A stretch of DNA of 64,000 nucleotides from Heligmosomoides polygyrus polygyrus (Eukaryota; Nematoda; Chromadorea; Rhabditida; Heligmosomidae): contig OX377205.1 of assembly GCA_947396885.1 (NCBI GenBank), forward strand, positions 78,836,969 through 78,900,968, given 5' to 3'. The position numbers and the translations under genes were made by a program. Position 1 is the first letter of the stretch. Every line of letters begins with the position of its first letter. Positions 34,777-46,715 of this stretch are shown here, piece after piece. The notes below the pieces were generated by a model. It was given only the letters and a program-made list of their open reading frames with translations, was not told where the DNA came from and did not search any database.

Positions 34777-36379
34777 TATATACATAATTTTTTAAAGACT
34801 GTTTGCACCGCTAGCCTACCATTTATCCATCACAATCTCCAGAAGCATCACCTTAATTGAATATATTGAAGATTGGATGCCGGTCTTATTACTGAATCTT
34901 TGAGTTCCGTGAACCTCAGCAAGTCCACCTACCGGCAGCTAGATTGCACATGTACATACTGTCCCAGACTGACGTGACCCTATTGGAACGATTTGGTCAG
35001 GTTCACACTTCGTTGAACGGACAATAACCCCGATGACTCATGGGATCCACTTTTATCCTGTGTTAGGTAGGAGGAGTGATCTTCGGGTTTAAAGTTCATG
35101 GAACTGCCTTTACCTAAAGTGGGAAAAAGTGGAAAAAAAATGGTTGGCTGGGCTTTAAACGGGGAAATTCCTACTGTAGAATCTTAAGAGACATGGACGA
35201 TGACGAGATTTGAGCTCATTAGATATAGAGATAGAATGGCGTTGCATTTGGGGTTCAAAAGGCATAAATTGCGAAAATTTGCCATAAGGAAAACTCTGTT
35301 GAGGTAAATGATGGGAATACTTCTATAGGACTTCCTTTCCCCTACCAGCGGATGTTTATATATGCGAACTACTATTCATAGTGGCGGGAAAGACATTCTT
35401 GAATGCAAGTAGTCGTAAATATCCAAAAATTATGTATCAACCTAATAGTATGCGTACAGCTGTCCTTTATCACTTTTGTCCCTTAGTGCAGCCGAATTTG
35501 AAATCGGGTTAGAAATTCATTCCGGCAGGGTTTTCGAGCTCATTTGGAAAGGCTTTTGTAGATGGGAGACCACACCCGCGGCTAATGGCTTAAACGAACC
35601 AGTTATCAGCCGCTAACATAAGAACGTAGTAAATCCGCTGTTGCACCGTAAAAACTGGTTGCGGTGCAACAAGCGCAGCGATTGTCATTTTCGTTGGTGG
35701 TGGTCGGGTTCCATTGGCTGTCTTGATCACGTCTCAGGTTAAACTCACTGTCAGTTCAAAGTCATGTAGAAAAGGGAAGAATGAGTCCGTGATGGAGATG
35801 AACTGCTATATTAAAATAAGGAGCTGCTATATTTAAGAGCGTCCAAGCTCTTCCTGACCCTCCTTGGCTGGGTGAAAGGCAAGATGAAGATATGCTAGTA
35901 GAAAACCTTGGACTATTTTAAATCGTGCGTGGTTATTCCAGTTCTATAGCACCATGTAATGGCTTTCCGCTGACTGCCCACGTGAAGTTGCAAGGGAAAC
36001 GTTGAAGAAAGAAATGAAATGAACGGACTCTGATGTGTTCCATCTGCAGAGTCATTTTTACAAAGTCCCGGAACCTTCCAATTTAAGAACTTCGATAGTT
36101 TACTATGTAGCCGCAGTGTCATAAGGCAATACCTTTCAAATAATGAATATGCGGAAAATATAAAAATATTGTAAGGCAAGGAGCAGGGCGAAAAATGTTT
36201 ACATGGTCTTAATTTTCGCATACTATGCTCGTTTATATGAATCTAAACCACGGGCCCTTCTCAGCGAGCAGTAGATTTGTTCCTGGTATAATATTCCTCA
36301 TTCGTTGCTACATATATAGAAAATTGTAGAGCTGTAATGTTTTTTTTCCGGAATTAGATTTTGTTGTTCCGTTATTGGC

Positions 36380-36382
<3 letters not shown>

Positions 36383-36419
<37 letters not shown>

Positions 36420-36421
36420 AA
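36383..36421 (+). repeat. (AAAT)n microsatellite
   Basis: About ten AAAT units. Similar shorter TTTA runs occur at 33447-33472, 46038-46063 and 47372-47388. Confidence 0.95.
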
Positions 36422-37171
36422 GAATCGGAGCCTGAACCCATGCTTATGAAGCAGAATTGTTGCTTTTTGCACACTCGATGCTTGGAAACTACTGCTTTAT
36501 GAGATGGCGATTCCATAGTAAACTTTTTGTGTGCCGAGTGCCGTAACTCGGTAGGTTCCAGGACATTGCAAAAATGGAACATATTATTCTACTAGTCTTT
36601 AGGTGTTCTCATCTGGAAGCCTAGGGATCGCAATGAGCTGTGTTTCTGCTTCTGTACCAGACCAGTAGCGAAACGCCAACGTAGCGAAACGTCAGGCCTA
36701 GAATAAACTTTTCCACCTACCAACCTACTATTTGAAGGGCAACGATTCTCGCTTTATTCATTTTCGTCGTTGAGACATACGCCAGACGTCTTTGCTTGCA
36801 AGACTCCACAGACTTCTTCTGTGGTCTTTGGTTAACTTCTAACGACTCATGGTATGTTCGCATTGTGCTCGACATACCGCAACTTGGCGAAGAAGATGTT
36901 GATTTCTGTGAGCTACGCACACGGCAAAGCTTATTGCAAAACAGTGGTAGATCCAATTCGTGATTAATACCACCTGATTAATCGTGATTAAACGAAGTGT
37001 GAAAAAAAAAACATGTGCGTGTCCCAAAACTAAGCACTGATTGGTTAACGATGCCACTTCTTATGATTTGCAGTAGTCGCTCAAAAAGTTCCGGTTGAGC
37101 ACGTGAAGTATTCCAGGCCCACTTATGACCGATGACGCTTCTTATTTCCTTCCAATTCTTTTATACTACAT

Positions 37172-37270
37172 ACCAGTCGTTCGACGGCCTAGCGGCCGCC
37201 TACGACTGGTTGGGGGCTTCGCCCCAAACCCCGAGAATAGGAGGCCATGTCCGCTACGGGTTTCCTATTC
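37172..37270. repeat. Three adjacent short hairpins
   Basis: ACCAGTCGT (37172-37180) pairs with ACGACTGGT (37202-37210). TTGGGG...CCCCAA follows with a TTCG loop (37210-37227). GAATAGGA (37235-37242) pairs with TCCTATTC (37263-37270). They directly precede the 108-bp repeats. Confidence 0.6.
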
Positions 37271-37329
37271 TTTACTATGCCTTCTGACCATTATGTTAAT
37301 CGAGATGGATCGGCTGATCTTCCTCAACG

Positions 37330-37760
37330 TGATCCTCAAAAAATCGATAATATCGATCGATATCGATTGGACGACTTCAGATTCGTGTTCAGCGACCTCG
37401 ATTACCCACAAGGCCGAAGTTTCGCGCCACTTGAGCGCCATCCTCAAAAAATCGATAATATCGATCGGTATCGATTGGTCGACTTTAGATTCGTGTTCAG
37501 CGACCTCGATTACCCCCAAGGCCGAAGTTTCGCTCCAGTTGAACGCCGTCCTAAAAAATCGATAATATCGATCGATATCGATTGGTCGACTTCAGAATCG
37601 TGTTCAGCGACCTCGATTACCCGCATGACCGAAGTTTCGCGCCACTTGAGCGCCATCCTTAAAAAATCGATAATATCGATCGGTATCGATTGGTCGACTT
37701 CAGATTCGTGTTCAGCGACCTCGATTACCCCCAGGGCTGAAGTTTTGTACCGCCGACGTG
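37330..37760 (+). repeat. Tandem repeat, ~108 bp x 4
   Basis: Units begin at about 37333, 37441, 37550 and 37657, each with TCGATAATATCGATCG, a TTCGTGTTCAGCGACCTCGA segment, and CCGAAGTTTCGC. The 108-bp unit equals 36 codons, so the first two copies read in one frame. A base loss shifts the last two. Confidence 0.85.
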
Positions 37761-37845
37761 TTCGGCACGTCTACGGCTCGCCATGCATGGTTGCCGACGT
37801 GTTCGGCACGTCTGCAGCTCGGTATGCACGGTTGCCGACGTGTTC
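37752..37845 (+). repeat. Tandem repeat, 41 bp x 2.3
   Basis: Copies start GCCGACGTGTTCGGCACGTC at 37752 and 37793, with a partial third at 37834. Each start is itself palindromic. Confidence 0.85.
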
Positions 37846-38014
37846 ATTCTTACCCTGACGCGTTGTTCGCTGAATACATCGTAAACTTGGGTGATCCGCC
37901 GCCGGGGTTTCAGTTCGCTGGCAATCGCCCATTGTTAAGCTGAAAGAAAACCCGGCTGGCATACGCCGCACTGTCCTAGGCATGTCTTGGTTTCAGTCCT
38001 CCCTCCCTGTCGTC

Positions 38015-38089
38015 CGAACACGGTCATTATGCGTGCAACTTCGAGACGTCCAGAAAGTCTCGAAGTTGCACGCATAATGACCGTGTTCG
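38015..38089. repeat. Perfect 33-bp hairpin with 9-base loop
   Basis: Arms 38015-38047 (starting CGAACACGGTCATTATG) and 38057-38089 are exact inverted matches. The loop is GTCCAGAAA. It lies just after the tandem repeat block at 37330-37850. Confidence 0.9.
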
Positions 38090-38991
38090 ACACCGTCATG
38101 ACTAGCCTGGACAGCTCCTTCAATCTTTTAGCGCATCTTGTACGCTGCCCTGCGGCGTGAAAAAGTTAGCTTTTTCGGTGTGCTGCATGTATGGTCATGC
38201 CTCATTATGCTTTTTTGCTTGCTTCTAGCCTTCCAGTCAGTCTTTTCAAGTTGACAAATATTGAAAAGGTCTTTCTTCGCTCCCAGGTAACCAAAATAAT
38301 TTTCTCATCGGGAGATATTTTTACTACAATTAGGTGGGTCTCATCCCTATGGTATTGTCCCTTAAATGAACCGTTGTTGATGTTTCTCAGCGTATGTGGG
38401 GATATAAAGCTAAATCCCCTCAGGCAAGAAGGGAAATCACAGATTTGGATTAACAACTCTCGCTTGTATATGGAGGAAAAATTACCTGTTATTGTTCCTT
38501 AGGATCGTAAATCATGAATGTAGTATTAAAATCTCGGATATGGTGTCGTTAAAGGAGTCTAGCACTAGAAGATGTAGCACCGATATGACGCTGGTAGTGT
38601 TAAACGCAACTGAAGGCGTTCTCTTCGTCAATAAGGCGCCTTTGTCATTTGAGAAGATTCGCAAACAGCATACCGTTCCATCATGCTACAGCGCTTTCAA
38701 AAAATTTCTGCACGCCCATATGAGTCCGCAACAAATAGTTGCTTTAGACTGTTTACTTTAGACTTACCAAAGTTTACTTGCTAGTTTCCATCTATTCAGT
38801 AGTTAATAGTAACACATGGAATAAATAGTAATAAATAATAAAAGCTGGGCTCGCTTTGTTCGCAAGATTCTGAGTACTTCACGTTTAATTGGAGCAGTTT
38901 TCGTTGTAAGACGAAGAGCCCGCATTATTTCTGACGACGGTACAAACAGGTGGAAGAACTATATTTATTGTCACTATAGCAACTGTGCCGC

Positions 38992-40243
38992 TCAGAGGGC
39001 GTGCAGACGACGCTTGTTGTACGGGCCGGAATCACCGCCTCCGCCGTGGCCGAAAGAAGCGCCTCCGCCGCTGCTGACCTGAGCTCCTCCGCCACCGCCG
39101 AATGAGCTGGTTCTCGCTGGACATGGGCAATAGGCAGCGTCTGAGCCCGGTGCTCCTGATGATCCTGGCTGTCCTGCGCCTCCTGGTGCTCCGGACGTTC
39201 CAGGGTTACCAGCTGGTCCAGGTGCTCCTGCGGGTCCAGGTGCTCCCGCTCCATAGCTGCTGCCGTCCTGACCATTTGAACCAGGTGGACCCTGTGGTCC
39301 TGGTGCTCCAGCTGGTCCTGGGTAGCCAGTCGAGCGAGTTCCTGAAAGTAACTTCTGAATGTGGAAAAAAGTTGCTCTTCTAGAGACTAGGGTAGAAAGT
39401 ATTGAAGATTACCTGGTGCGCCGGGAGCTCCATCTTGTCCTCGTGCGCCAGGGTTTCCGTTAGGTCCAGGAGCGCCGGGAGCTCCGGCTGGTCCAGGTGC
39501 ACCTGCATAATTATTCGTACACTATTGCATCTCTCCATGTGGATATGAGAGCGTGAGGCTACGTACCTCCGCCGCCGCCCTGTCCGTCTTGTCCAGGGTT
39601 TCCAGATGGTCCCGCTGCTCCTGGTGCTCCATTAGGTCCTTGAGGACCGGGTGGTCCGGCGGGGCAGCTGATACAACCGCTGATATGAGGACTGCCAGAA
39701 ACGGCTTGGCCGGGGTATCCTGACTGTCCAGGAATTCCAGGCTGACCGTCTTCTCCGGGCACTCCAGCATGTCCAGGAGGTCCTGAAACGCGATGAGTAT
39801 AGAAAGAGAAGGGGTTGATAGTTCAAATGGCTTTACCAGGTGGTCCACGAGGGCAAGATGCGGCCTGCGCAGCGCACTGACATCCTACAGATTCGCCTCC
39901 GCCTCCACCGCCGTAAGATTCGGCAGTTCCTTCCGAATACGAGCCTTGTCTTCTGACTCGGATAATCGACTCGTAGAAGGCGTGCTGTTCCGGCACCGGG
40001 GCGTTGGTGGCCATCATTACTTTCCAAGCGTCATCGGCAAGATTCTACAAGTGTGCTTTGCTGACCTGTAGACTAAAGGTGGCCGTGAAGACTCACCTTG
40101 AACTGGTCGAGATCCTCCTCGACTTTCGTGCGGAACTCGCCAATTTCGTCGACGATGTCGAGGACGATGAGGAAGGTGGTTCCGAGAAGAATGCCGGTGC
40201 AGATGAAGGTGCCGAGAATGCTATAGTAAGTGACAGCACCCAT
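38992..40243 (-). CDS. Cuticle collagen E, divergent member (five coding exons)
   Basis: Predicted exons are 40243-40097, 40044-39837, 39782-39567, 39502-39413 and 39341-38992, giving about 336 residues. Exon number and phases are the same as A-D, but the sequence is the most divergent. The hydrophobic segment and the ADDAWKVMM motif are altered, and the cleavage site RVRR is at residues 78-81. The CQCA, CISCP and YCPCP cysteines are kept. The tail is short, Gly-rich and lacks the YSGG/SYSAG repeats of A-D, ending [14 protein letters not shown] lies at 38969-38964. The ATG follows TTTCAG. I could not find the promoter block of A, B and D upstream, so its expression may differ. Confidence 0.9.
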
Positions 40244-40984
40244 CTGAAAGTCGATCTTAATGAATAGGTAAGGGCAATACAACGGCAAAGAGACGCACCA
40301 TTCGCGACCATGTCATGCGACACATCTTGTGGCGAATGACTCAATTCAACCTTACAACGACAACAGCAACAAGACGAGGGCCAGTTTCTTCTTTTTTGCT
40401 GACCGCGCGCGTGCATGTCATCGCCGTTGTTTAAAGTACGTCGTGAACGCGAAATAGGTGGAATACAAAGGTCTCATTGAAAAATACTGGGCGCCGTCTG
40501 TTAGGTGACGGATGCCAACCAAAAGGAATTGACCGAAAGTCGAATAGTACTCGGCGAATGCGACAACAGTTGTTTCGGTCAGAAATCGTGGAACCTTGGT
40601 ACTCGCCAAGAGCCAAGAAGCGTCGGATGCCGTCACATCGCTCCTCCAGGTAGCCAAGATGGGATTGAAAGGTCTTAAGGTAGAGAGATCGTCAAGGACA
40701 AGACTTTGTACGGCATATGTGTCCCAGTTTAATGCGTGCCCGCATTTTCTATTGAAGGGATGGAATAGTTCAGTCAGAAATGTCTTTCAAATTCAGAATT
40801 GCTTGGAAGTGGAGAGAAAACAATAAAATGAAACAAAAAAATGTTTAAGATAGTCAATCCCTTGGGGATGCGTCTCTTGGACCTAGGACGAGTAGATTGC
40901 GGTGCAAAAATACCATAGAAATCTCCCGGCACCAACGAATACCCCGTTTAACGTGCTTTTGTAGACTACAATCTAGGCCTAATA

Positions 40985-41898
40985 TTAGGGGGGGGGGCCA
41001 AAAGTAATGAGACAAAATGAAAAAAAAATCTTTATCTCCTCATAACTCAATTACAACTCAACGATGCTGAGGAGTGTATTTGCCATTAAGTGCAAGGACC
41101 TTGCTGCCATCGCTCAGTCAACTTCCCGATCCCATCCTTCCAGAACTGCTGAAGCCTGGTGTTGATCAACTGCTCGATATGGTTGTCAAGGACTGCTTGG
41201 GTTCTTGTGTCCCTTCCGACTAGGAAGTATTGTAGGCTCAGGTAGTAGTGGTAGTTGCATGGAGAGATGTCAGCGAATACGGTGGGTGAGGCATGTGAAC
41301 GTAGCCCAGCTGGCCAAGCTTATCCGTGCTTACTTGTTCCCGATGGGGTGCGGCGTTGTCGAAGAGGAGAACCTTCTTGAAGCGCTGCGAATGAATGAGA
41401 GCGAGTCGCCGGCCCATCTCCTCTATTTCGTTCACCATGGCCTTGGAGTTCATCGCGGTGCTCTTGGGAAACAGCCTCCGGTAAACCGATCCATGGGCGC
41501 AGACCCAAAAGCTCCAAAGATGCTTCTCGCCGTGAACATCTCGCCGAACGAAGGTCGGTAACAATTCATCAGGCTTCACCCAGACTCGCTGCTTGGCAGA
41601 GTGAAGGTAGAAGACGTACTTCTCATTTTGCGTGAATATTGAGCCCAGGCTGCTCGGGGTTGGGAATTGGGGGAGATTTGCGCGACACAGGTCGACTCGT
41701 CAGACTGGGGTTTCGGCATGGGACAGGCTGGGGTTTTTGGCTTGCTTCTGGAAAGGGCGGAAGTGGCAACTTCTCAGATGGGCTTCAATAAGTAGCATAC
41801 AAACATACGAATACAACAAGTACGAATCCAGACTCCAGCCACGAGATATATGGACACGGCATGGGGTGTCTCATTACTTTTGGCCCCCCCCCCCCTAA
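40985..41898 (-). mobile_element. Internally deleted mariner with G-run termini
   Basis: Terminal repeats start TTAGGGGGGGGG and continue CCAAAAGTAATGAGAC at both ends, with TA duplications at 40983-40984 and 41899-41900. On the minus strand the transposase remnant reads TQNEKYVFYLHSAKQR (first catalytic Asp replaced by Asn), LLFDNAAPHREQ, HPPYS, then after a frameshift CNYHYYLSLQYFLVGR. Length is 914 bp; the N-terminal DNA-binding part is absent. Confidence 0.85.
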
Positions 41899-42110
41899 TA
41901 GCAGACAGGATAAGAGCTTCGCACTTCAAAGATGGAGTGATGTAAGTTCCTACATGAGCGACGCCACGGGCTCGCAACTTGAGCCATCAGATGTCTGTAG
42001 CTCCCTTAAGAGAGCGACCTACAGATATAGTACCTTTGAATGCATCAGCGTCTGGTGTGGAACTTTTTGCTACAATCACATCCTAAATGCTTATATGCGG
42101 TGTAGGCGTC

Positions 42111-42241
42111 AAATTGGACACTTTTGAAGGTCATTACGATTTGCAAGAGTTCAATTTGATTTCGAATGTCTTAAAGCTAGCTTAGAAGGGTGTCCAACTC
42201 GTTTTGAAAAGTGTTCAATTTGATTTGAAAAGTGTCTAATT
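42111..42241 (+). repeat. Solo end of the 11285-12064 MITE family
   Basis: CAAATTGGACACTTTTGAAG, TTGCAAGAGTTCAATTTG and GTCTTAAAGCTAGCTTAGAA match the ends of the element at 11285-12064. Confidence 0.45.
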
Positions 42242-43276
42242 CGAGGTGAGAATGGTATATATTGAAATTAGTGTTCTCCTCATCCCTCCGAAAGAAGATT
42301 AAATATAAGTGATAGGGACTACTGCTTGAATGCTGCTAGGCTTTCTGATTTGTCCTTTAAGTAAAACTTCGGTCCAAATTTGCCAAGATTTTTGCTTGGT
42401 TTTTTAAATGAAAGAGAGGTCCCAGAGCAACCTCAATTATGCAAAAGTGGAACACAAGTCTGATTCTAGTGCACCATCCACTTAGAATCAGTTCATTTTT
42501 ATTCTCTTCGTGAATTTTTGTGGGACTAAACATTACAAACTAAGATACAAATTCAGTAATTGTTAACACAAAATAAAGGAATGGAAGATGTGTGGACGAA
42601 AAGCAGTGCTCATCTGTGCGTATGAGTGTCTTCGTGGAGTCTGCGGTTTTATATTACGGCTAAGATCTGGTTTGGTCTGTTTACCACTCAGCTTCAGTCT
42701 GTTGACAGCCCGCCCCTCTAACGACTCTTAGCGGAGTAACGCGAAGACAAGCACACCTAAGTCGTAGTCGACTGTACAATAATTAGCATCGCTTATCGCC
42801 AAATGTTCTAGTATTGGAGACAAGTGATAAGTATACCAATTCATGAGGGCTGGTAGCAATATCAGCAAGTACAACAAGCATCAAAGGCTATACCGAAGCT
42901 GTGGCTTTCCAAAAATCTACCCATTTCGTGGCCAGATGTTTTCTTTCAGTTGTGCATCAGTTCGCCGTTCCTTCTGTGAAGCGCATCTCAAATCGATTTT
43001 AGTGGCGATTGCGTTCGTTTCTTGAGCGACATCTCATCGCTCTGAAATCTAAGAATTGCTGCTGATCTTGCCAGAAGAAGCGAACATGCCACTGTGAACC
43101 ACTATGTGTGTATTATAGTCAGCTACAGTACATACAAACGATGGAGCGAGTAGTAGGTGCTCTCGGAGGAATTGTCGACCCGCATGCACCGCGAACGAAC
43201 TTTCAAGGTTCGGGTCAGTTTTTTCTTTATGACTCCTTAGTCGTAAGAACCAAATTTTTCTGGGGCTTCGTATGTA
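42242..43276. other. No gene recognised
   Basis: AT-rich sequence between repeats. No domain, splice pattern or repeat stood out. Confidence 0.4.
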
Positions 43277-44181
43277 CAGGGTAAGCCAAAATAACGTGGA
43301 CAAATTTCGTCATAACTATAAAACAACCAACAATTCGAGAAAACGACGACTAATTTACAACAATACAAGCAATAGAGTACGTTGCGTTCAAGTGATTTCG
43401 TAGTGGCCTCCCTGGGAGCGGATGCAGAGGGCCAAACGTTTCGCAATTTTTCGACGATGGGCCGCAGGTCGTACCTGGGAACGGATTCTGTTCACGGATG
43501 AGAAGCTGTTCACCGTGGAGCAGGCGCACAATCGCCGAAATGGTAGGATGTGATCTACAGAGGTTCCAAGCACCTCTGCTATCGTCCAAAACCCACAATC
43601 TGTCATGGTTTGTAGGGGAGTCTGCTCCAGCGGCAAGACCTCTGGTTTTCGTGGATAAAGGAGTGAAAATCGACGAAGATGTGTACTAGCGAGACATTCA
43701 TGAGTCCGTAGTTCTTCCTTGGGCCCACCAGCACTTCAGCGATGCCATTGGATGTTCCAACAGGACTGCACCCGCACATAGTGCGAAGAGTGCGCAGGGG
43801 TGGTGCAAGGTCAATTTCCCCGACTTCACCACGCCTTCGGAATGGCCGCCGTATTCTCCGGATTTGAATCTGATGGACTACAGTGTGTGGGGCATTTTAG
43901 AGGCTAGGCTCGGCGTCAAACGCCACTGCAGTCTCCAGTCCCCGAAGGAGTCCTTGCGCCAAGAGTGGGAACGGTTGTCTCCTGATGATCGGCGGACCAT
44001 CCGAAAAATTCGCGAAACGGTTGGCCCTCTGCATCCGCTCCAAGAAGGCCACTTCGAAACTACTTGAACATGATGTGCGCTAATGTTTGTATTGTTGTAA
44101 TTTAGTCATCGTTTTCTCGAATTGTTGGCTGTTTTATAATTATGATAAAAAGTCTTGTCCACCTTATTTAGGTTCACCCTG
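43277..44181 (+). mobile_element. Tc1/mariner element with long inverted ends
   Basis: The ends start CAGGGTRARCC and are flanked by TA (43275-43276, 44182-44183). The left 190 bp is an inverted copy of the right end, which includes the last part of the transposase gene. Between them lie FTDEKLFTVEQAHNRRN, RPLVFVDKGVKIDEDVY, PPYSPDLNLMDYSVWGILEA and EWERLSPDDRR, typical of a DDE transposase of this superfamily. Shifts and the missing 5' half make it non-autonomous. Length is 905 bp. Confidence 0.85.
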
Positions 44182-44941
44182 TAAAATACTGATCAATCCG
44201 TTTCACCGCCACCTTGAATTTTTTCGCGTGGTAACTATGACTGCCGAATTCAGACTGTTTTTATGACACTCCTTGGAAAAAATGTGTTAGGGTTGATAAA
44301 CATGATTAAGTGAACAATATAAAAAGAGTGAAAAATAAAAATATAATCGAATAATAAATATGAATTCTAAGAATATAAAATAAGAACAGAAACGCCTAAA
44401 ATGAACTAACATACCCAATCCTTATCCTACCATTTGAGACTTTTGTACTAAGTGTAGAAGAAGTCGCAGAAAATGGTACTGCTTGCCAGAGGCAGTAGTT
44501 TTATCGTCAACCGCGATTAACCAATCGTAAACTCGAAACGCACCTTAAGCAGATCGGTTTTTTTACGGATTCTTGTATAAATCCCAGATATGGTAGTAAC
44601 AATACGCAAATTTCAACCCATCCCATCGTTGACCCTTTGCCGGATACGTTTGTCAAAATCAAGGTTCTAATAATTTTTCAAAATTTTTTTGCTCCAACTA
44701 TTCTAAATTGGAATGAACTGCTATTGTAACAACAGTTCGCCGTATTAGACTCTTTTCTCAGTAAGTGATTTCTTCTTCTCAGTGAAAAGTGTGAAACACT
44801 GAAGAAGCCTGTTTCTCAAAGGGATTCTATGGAATCCGTTTCATTACACAGGGTGTCTCAAAAATGTATACACTGTTTGAGAGCTAGTAACTTTGTTCAC
44901 GATAAAGGTACTGAAGAAGTTAAAAACTCACATAAAAGCTT

Positions 44942-46020
44942 AAGAAAGTATTAATTTTCTGACATATGAGAGATTTGAATTGTGCCATGCACTCGCCTGA
45001 AATTTTGCGTTCTACACTCGATTGATTGTGTTTCGCCCGAATACTTGTTGCAGTTTCGTGGCCGTATTGAATGAGCAATGCTTTTTTAATGTTTACGGCT
45101 TAAAAACACACTAATGCTTGCAAAAAATGCTGGATATCCTAATAATGCACTAACTGTTTGGATGGTGCTAACATTGCGGTTAGTGAAGCTTTTGAAGATG
45201 TTTGAGACTCATATGAAAGCACTGGGTATCGAGATTCTTACGACGTGTAGACAGTCAAGATCGCGCCGTGCCCACGCCTGAAACTTTGCAATTCCAACTC
45301 GAATGATGATTCATTGGCTGAATGCTTGATACAATCGTGTTACTACTCGGCCAGATTGACCTGTGCTGTGTTTTTTTTGATGTTTAGAACTTGTCAGTAA
45401 CGTGAAAGGCACGTGACATGCGAGTTCATTGATCGCGCAATTTAAATGTGAGCAGAAACACCCATTTTCCAGGACGAGTTCTGCGGAGTGATGAAGCAGC
45501 ATTCAAGTTGAATGGTGAGGTTAATCGTCATAATTACAGCTACTGTACGAAGGAAAACATCAAACAAAGCACAGCGCAAGTTAACCTGGCTAAGTAGTAT
45601 ATAACAAGACTGTAACAAGCATTCAGCTCATGCACAATCAATACAATCAATCGAGTCTGAAATGCAAGGTTCCAGGGGAGAGCATGGCGCAATCGTGACT
45701 ATTTATACGTTGCAAAAATCTTGATATCCTTTGCTTTCAAATCAGTCGAACATCTTTGAAAGTTTTCAAGCAGTAATTATACAAGCTTTCAGATAGAACT
45801 TGTATTTTTGACATTTTCTACATTTCACCAAAACCTGCATTGTGTTTTTGAAATTTAAACGTAATAAGAGCACATTTAAATCAATACGGTCATCTTGTGG
45901 CAAAACTATAACAAGTATTTAAGCGAAGCACAATCACACGAGTGTAAAACGCAAAATTTCAGGCGAGTGATAGGCGCAATCCACACTGCTTAATGTCAGA
46001 GATTCGATACAATTTTCTTA
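44942..46020. repeat. Nested palindrome of four related repeats
   Basis: A roughly 140-bp sequence with GCCTGAAATTTTGCG and ACTCGATTGATTGTG occurs four times: plus at 44942-45085 and 45190-45355, minus at 45722-45585 and 46020-45885. The order plus-plus-minus-minus suggests one inverted-repeat element inserted in another. The left side begins after CAGGGTGTCTC at 44850. Confidence 0.6.
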
Positions 46021-46446
46021 AATGCTAAACTATACCTATTTATTTATTTATTTATTTATTCATGACGTTGACCGAGACTGCACGTGAAAACACCACATCA
46101 GAATAAAACGCCAACCAACTCAATCAATTGAAATTATAACTGAAGGCACTCATTGGACACGTAGAAGTTTCTTGAAGCAATGTAAAGATATACCTAAGAC
46201 GTCATAGTTTGCACTCATATTGGTGAACTCCATTCAATTTTTGTATTTTTTAATTTTTGTATTTTTGTATTTTTGTACCAATTCAGCTACCCCGGAGGTG
46301 AATAAAATATATTCGCGCTGGGGATTTTGCTCTTTAAAAAACTGAAAAATTAATATTGTATAATTTTTGGCTGGATAGGTATCTTTATCCCATGATTTCA
46401 TCCTTTTTTACATTATTCTGAGGAAAATAGGCAGGCAAAGTTCGTA

Positions 46447-46715
46447 CGCAGTTTGCGACAGCAGTAGCCTTCGTGGCGAATGCTCCTGCACCTACCAGGT
46501 TCCTGGTTCGGATCTCCCGCCAAGGCCAACCAAGCCTTCCATCCTTCGGGGTCGGTGAATTGGTACCATTCTTGTCTGGGAAGGATACGCTGATATGTTC
46601 ATCGGCTGGCCACCGCAAGTCAAATGTGGTGTGGTCAAATACTCCTTCAAATCGTTCCCAAGAGGTCCTGTGGAAATGGAATGCTTGGCGGATCCAGAAA
46701 CCTGCAGAGTTCAAT
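46447..46715 (+). mobile_element. tRNA-derived SINE, family 1, 5' end degraded
   Basis: It keeps GGTTCGGATCTCCCGCC, CCAACCAAGCCTTCCATCC, GGGGTCGGTGAATTGG and TCATCGGCTGGCCACCGCAA. The CCTTTATCC tail is missing. Confidence 0.65.

Larger units (their letters stand above)
34777..38963. other. No host gene recognised; tandem repeats and hairpins
   Basis: 34777-37160 and 38090-38960 show no supported gene. Frames at 38191-38761 (plus) have no recognised domain. The tandem repeat and hairpin block occupies 37172-38089. Confidence 0.4.

Noticed and set aside
36670..36710. Another hammerhead-like end (GTAGCGAAACGTCAGG, GAATAAA)
   Set aside because: GAAAC and a polyadenylation-like signal are present, but no CTGANGA box or stem II precedes them at the right distance.
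37247..37858. 203-codon repeat protein
   Set aside because: The reading changes frame relative to the repeat unit and ends in the 41-bp repeat; no domain or splice support.
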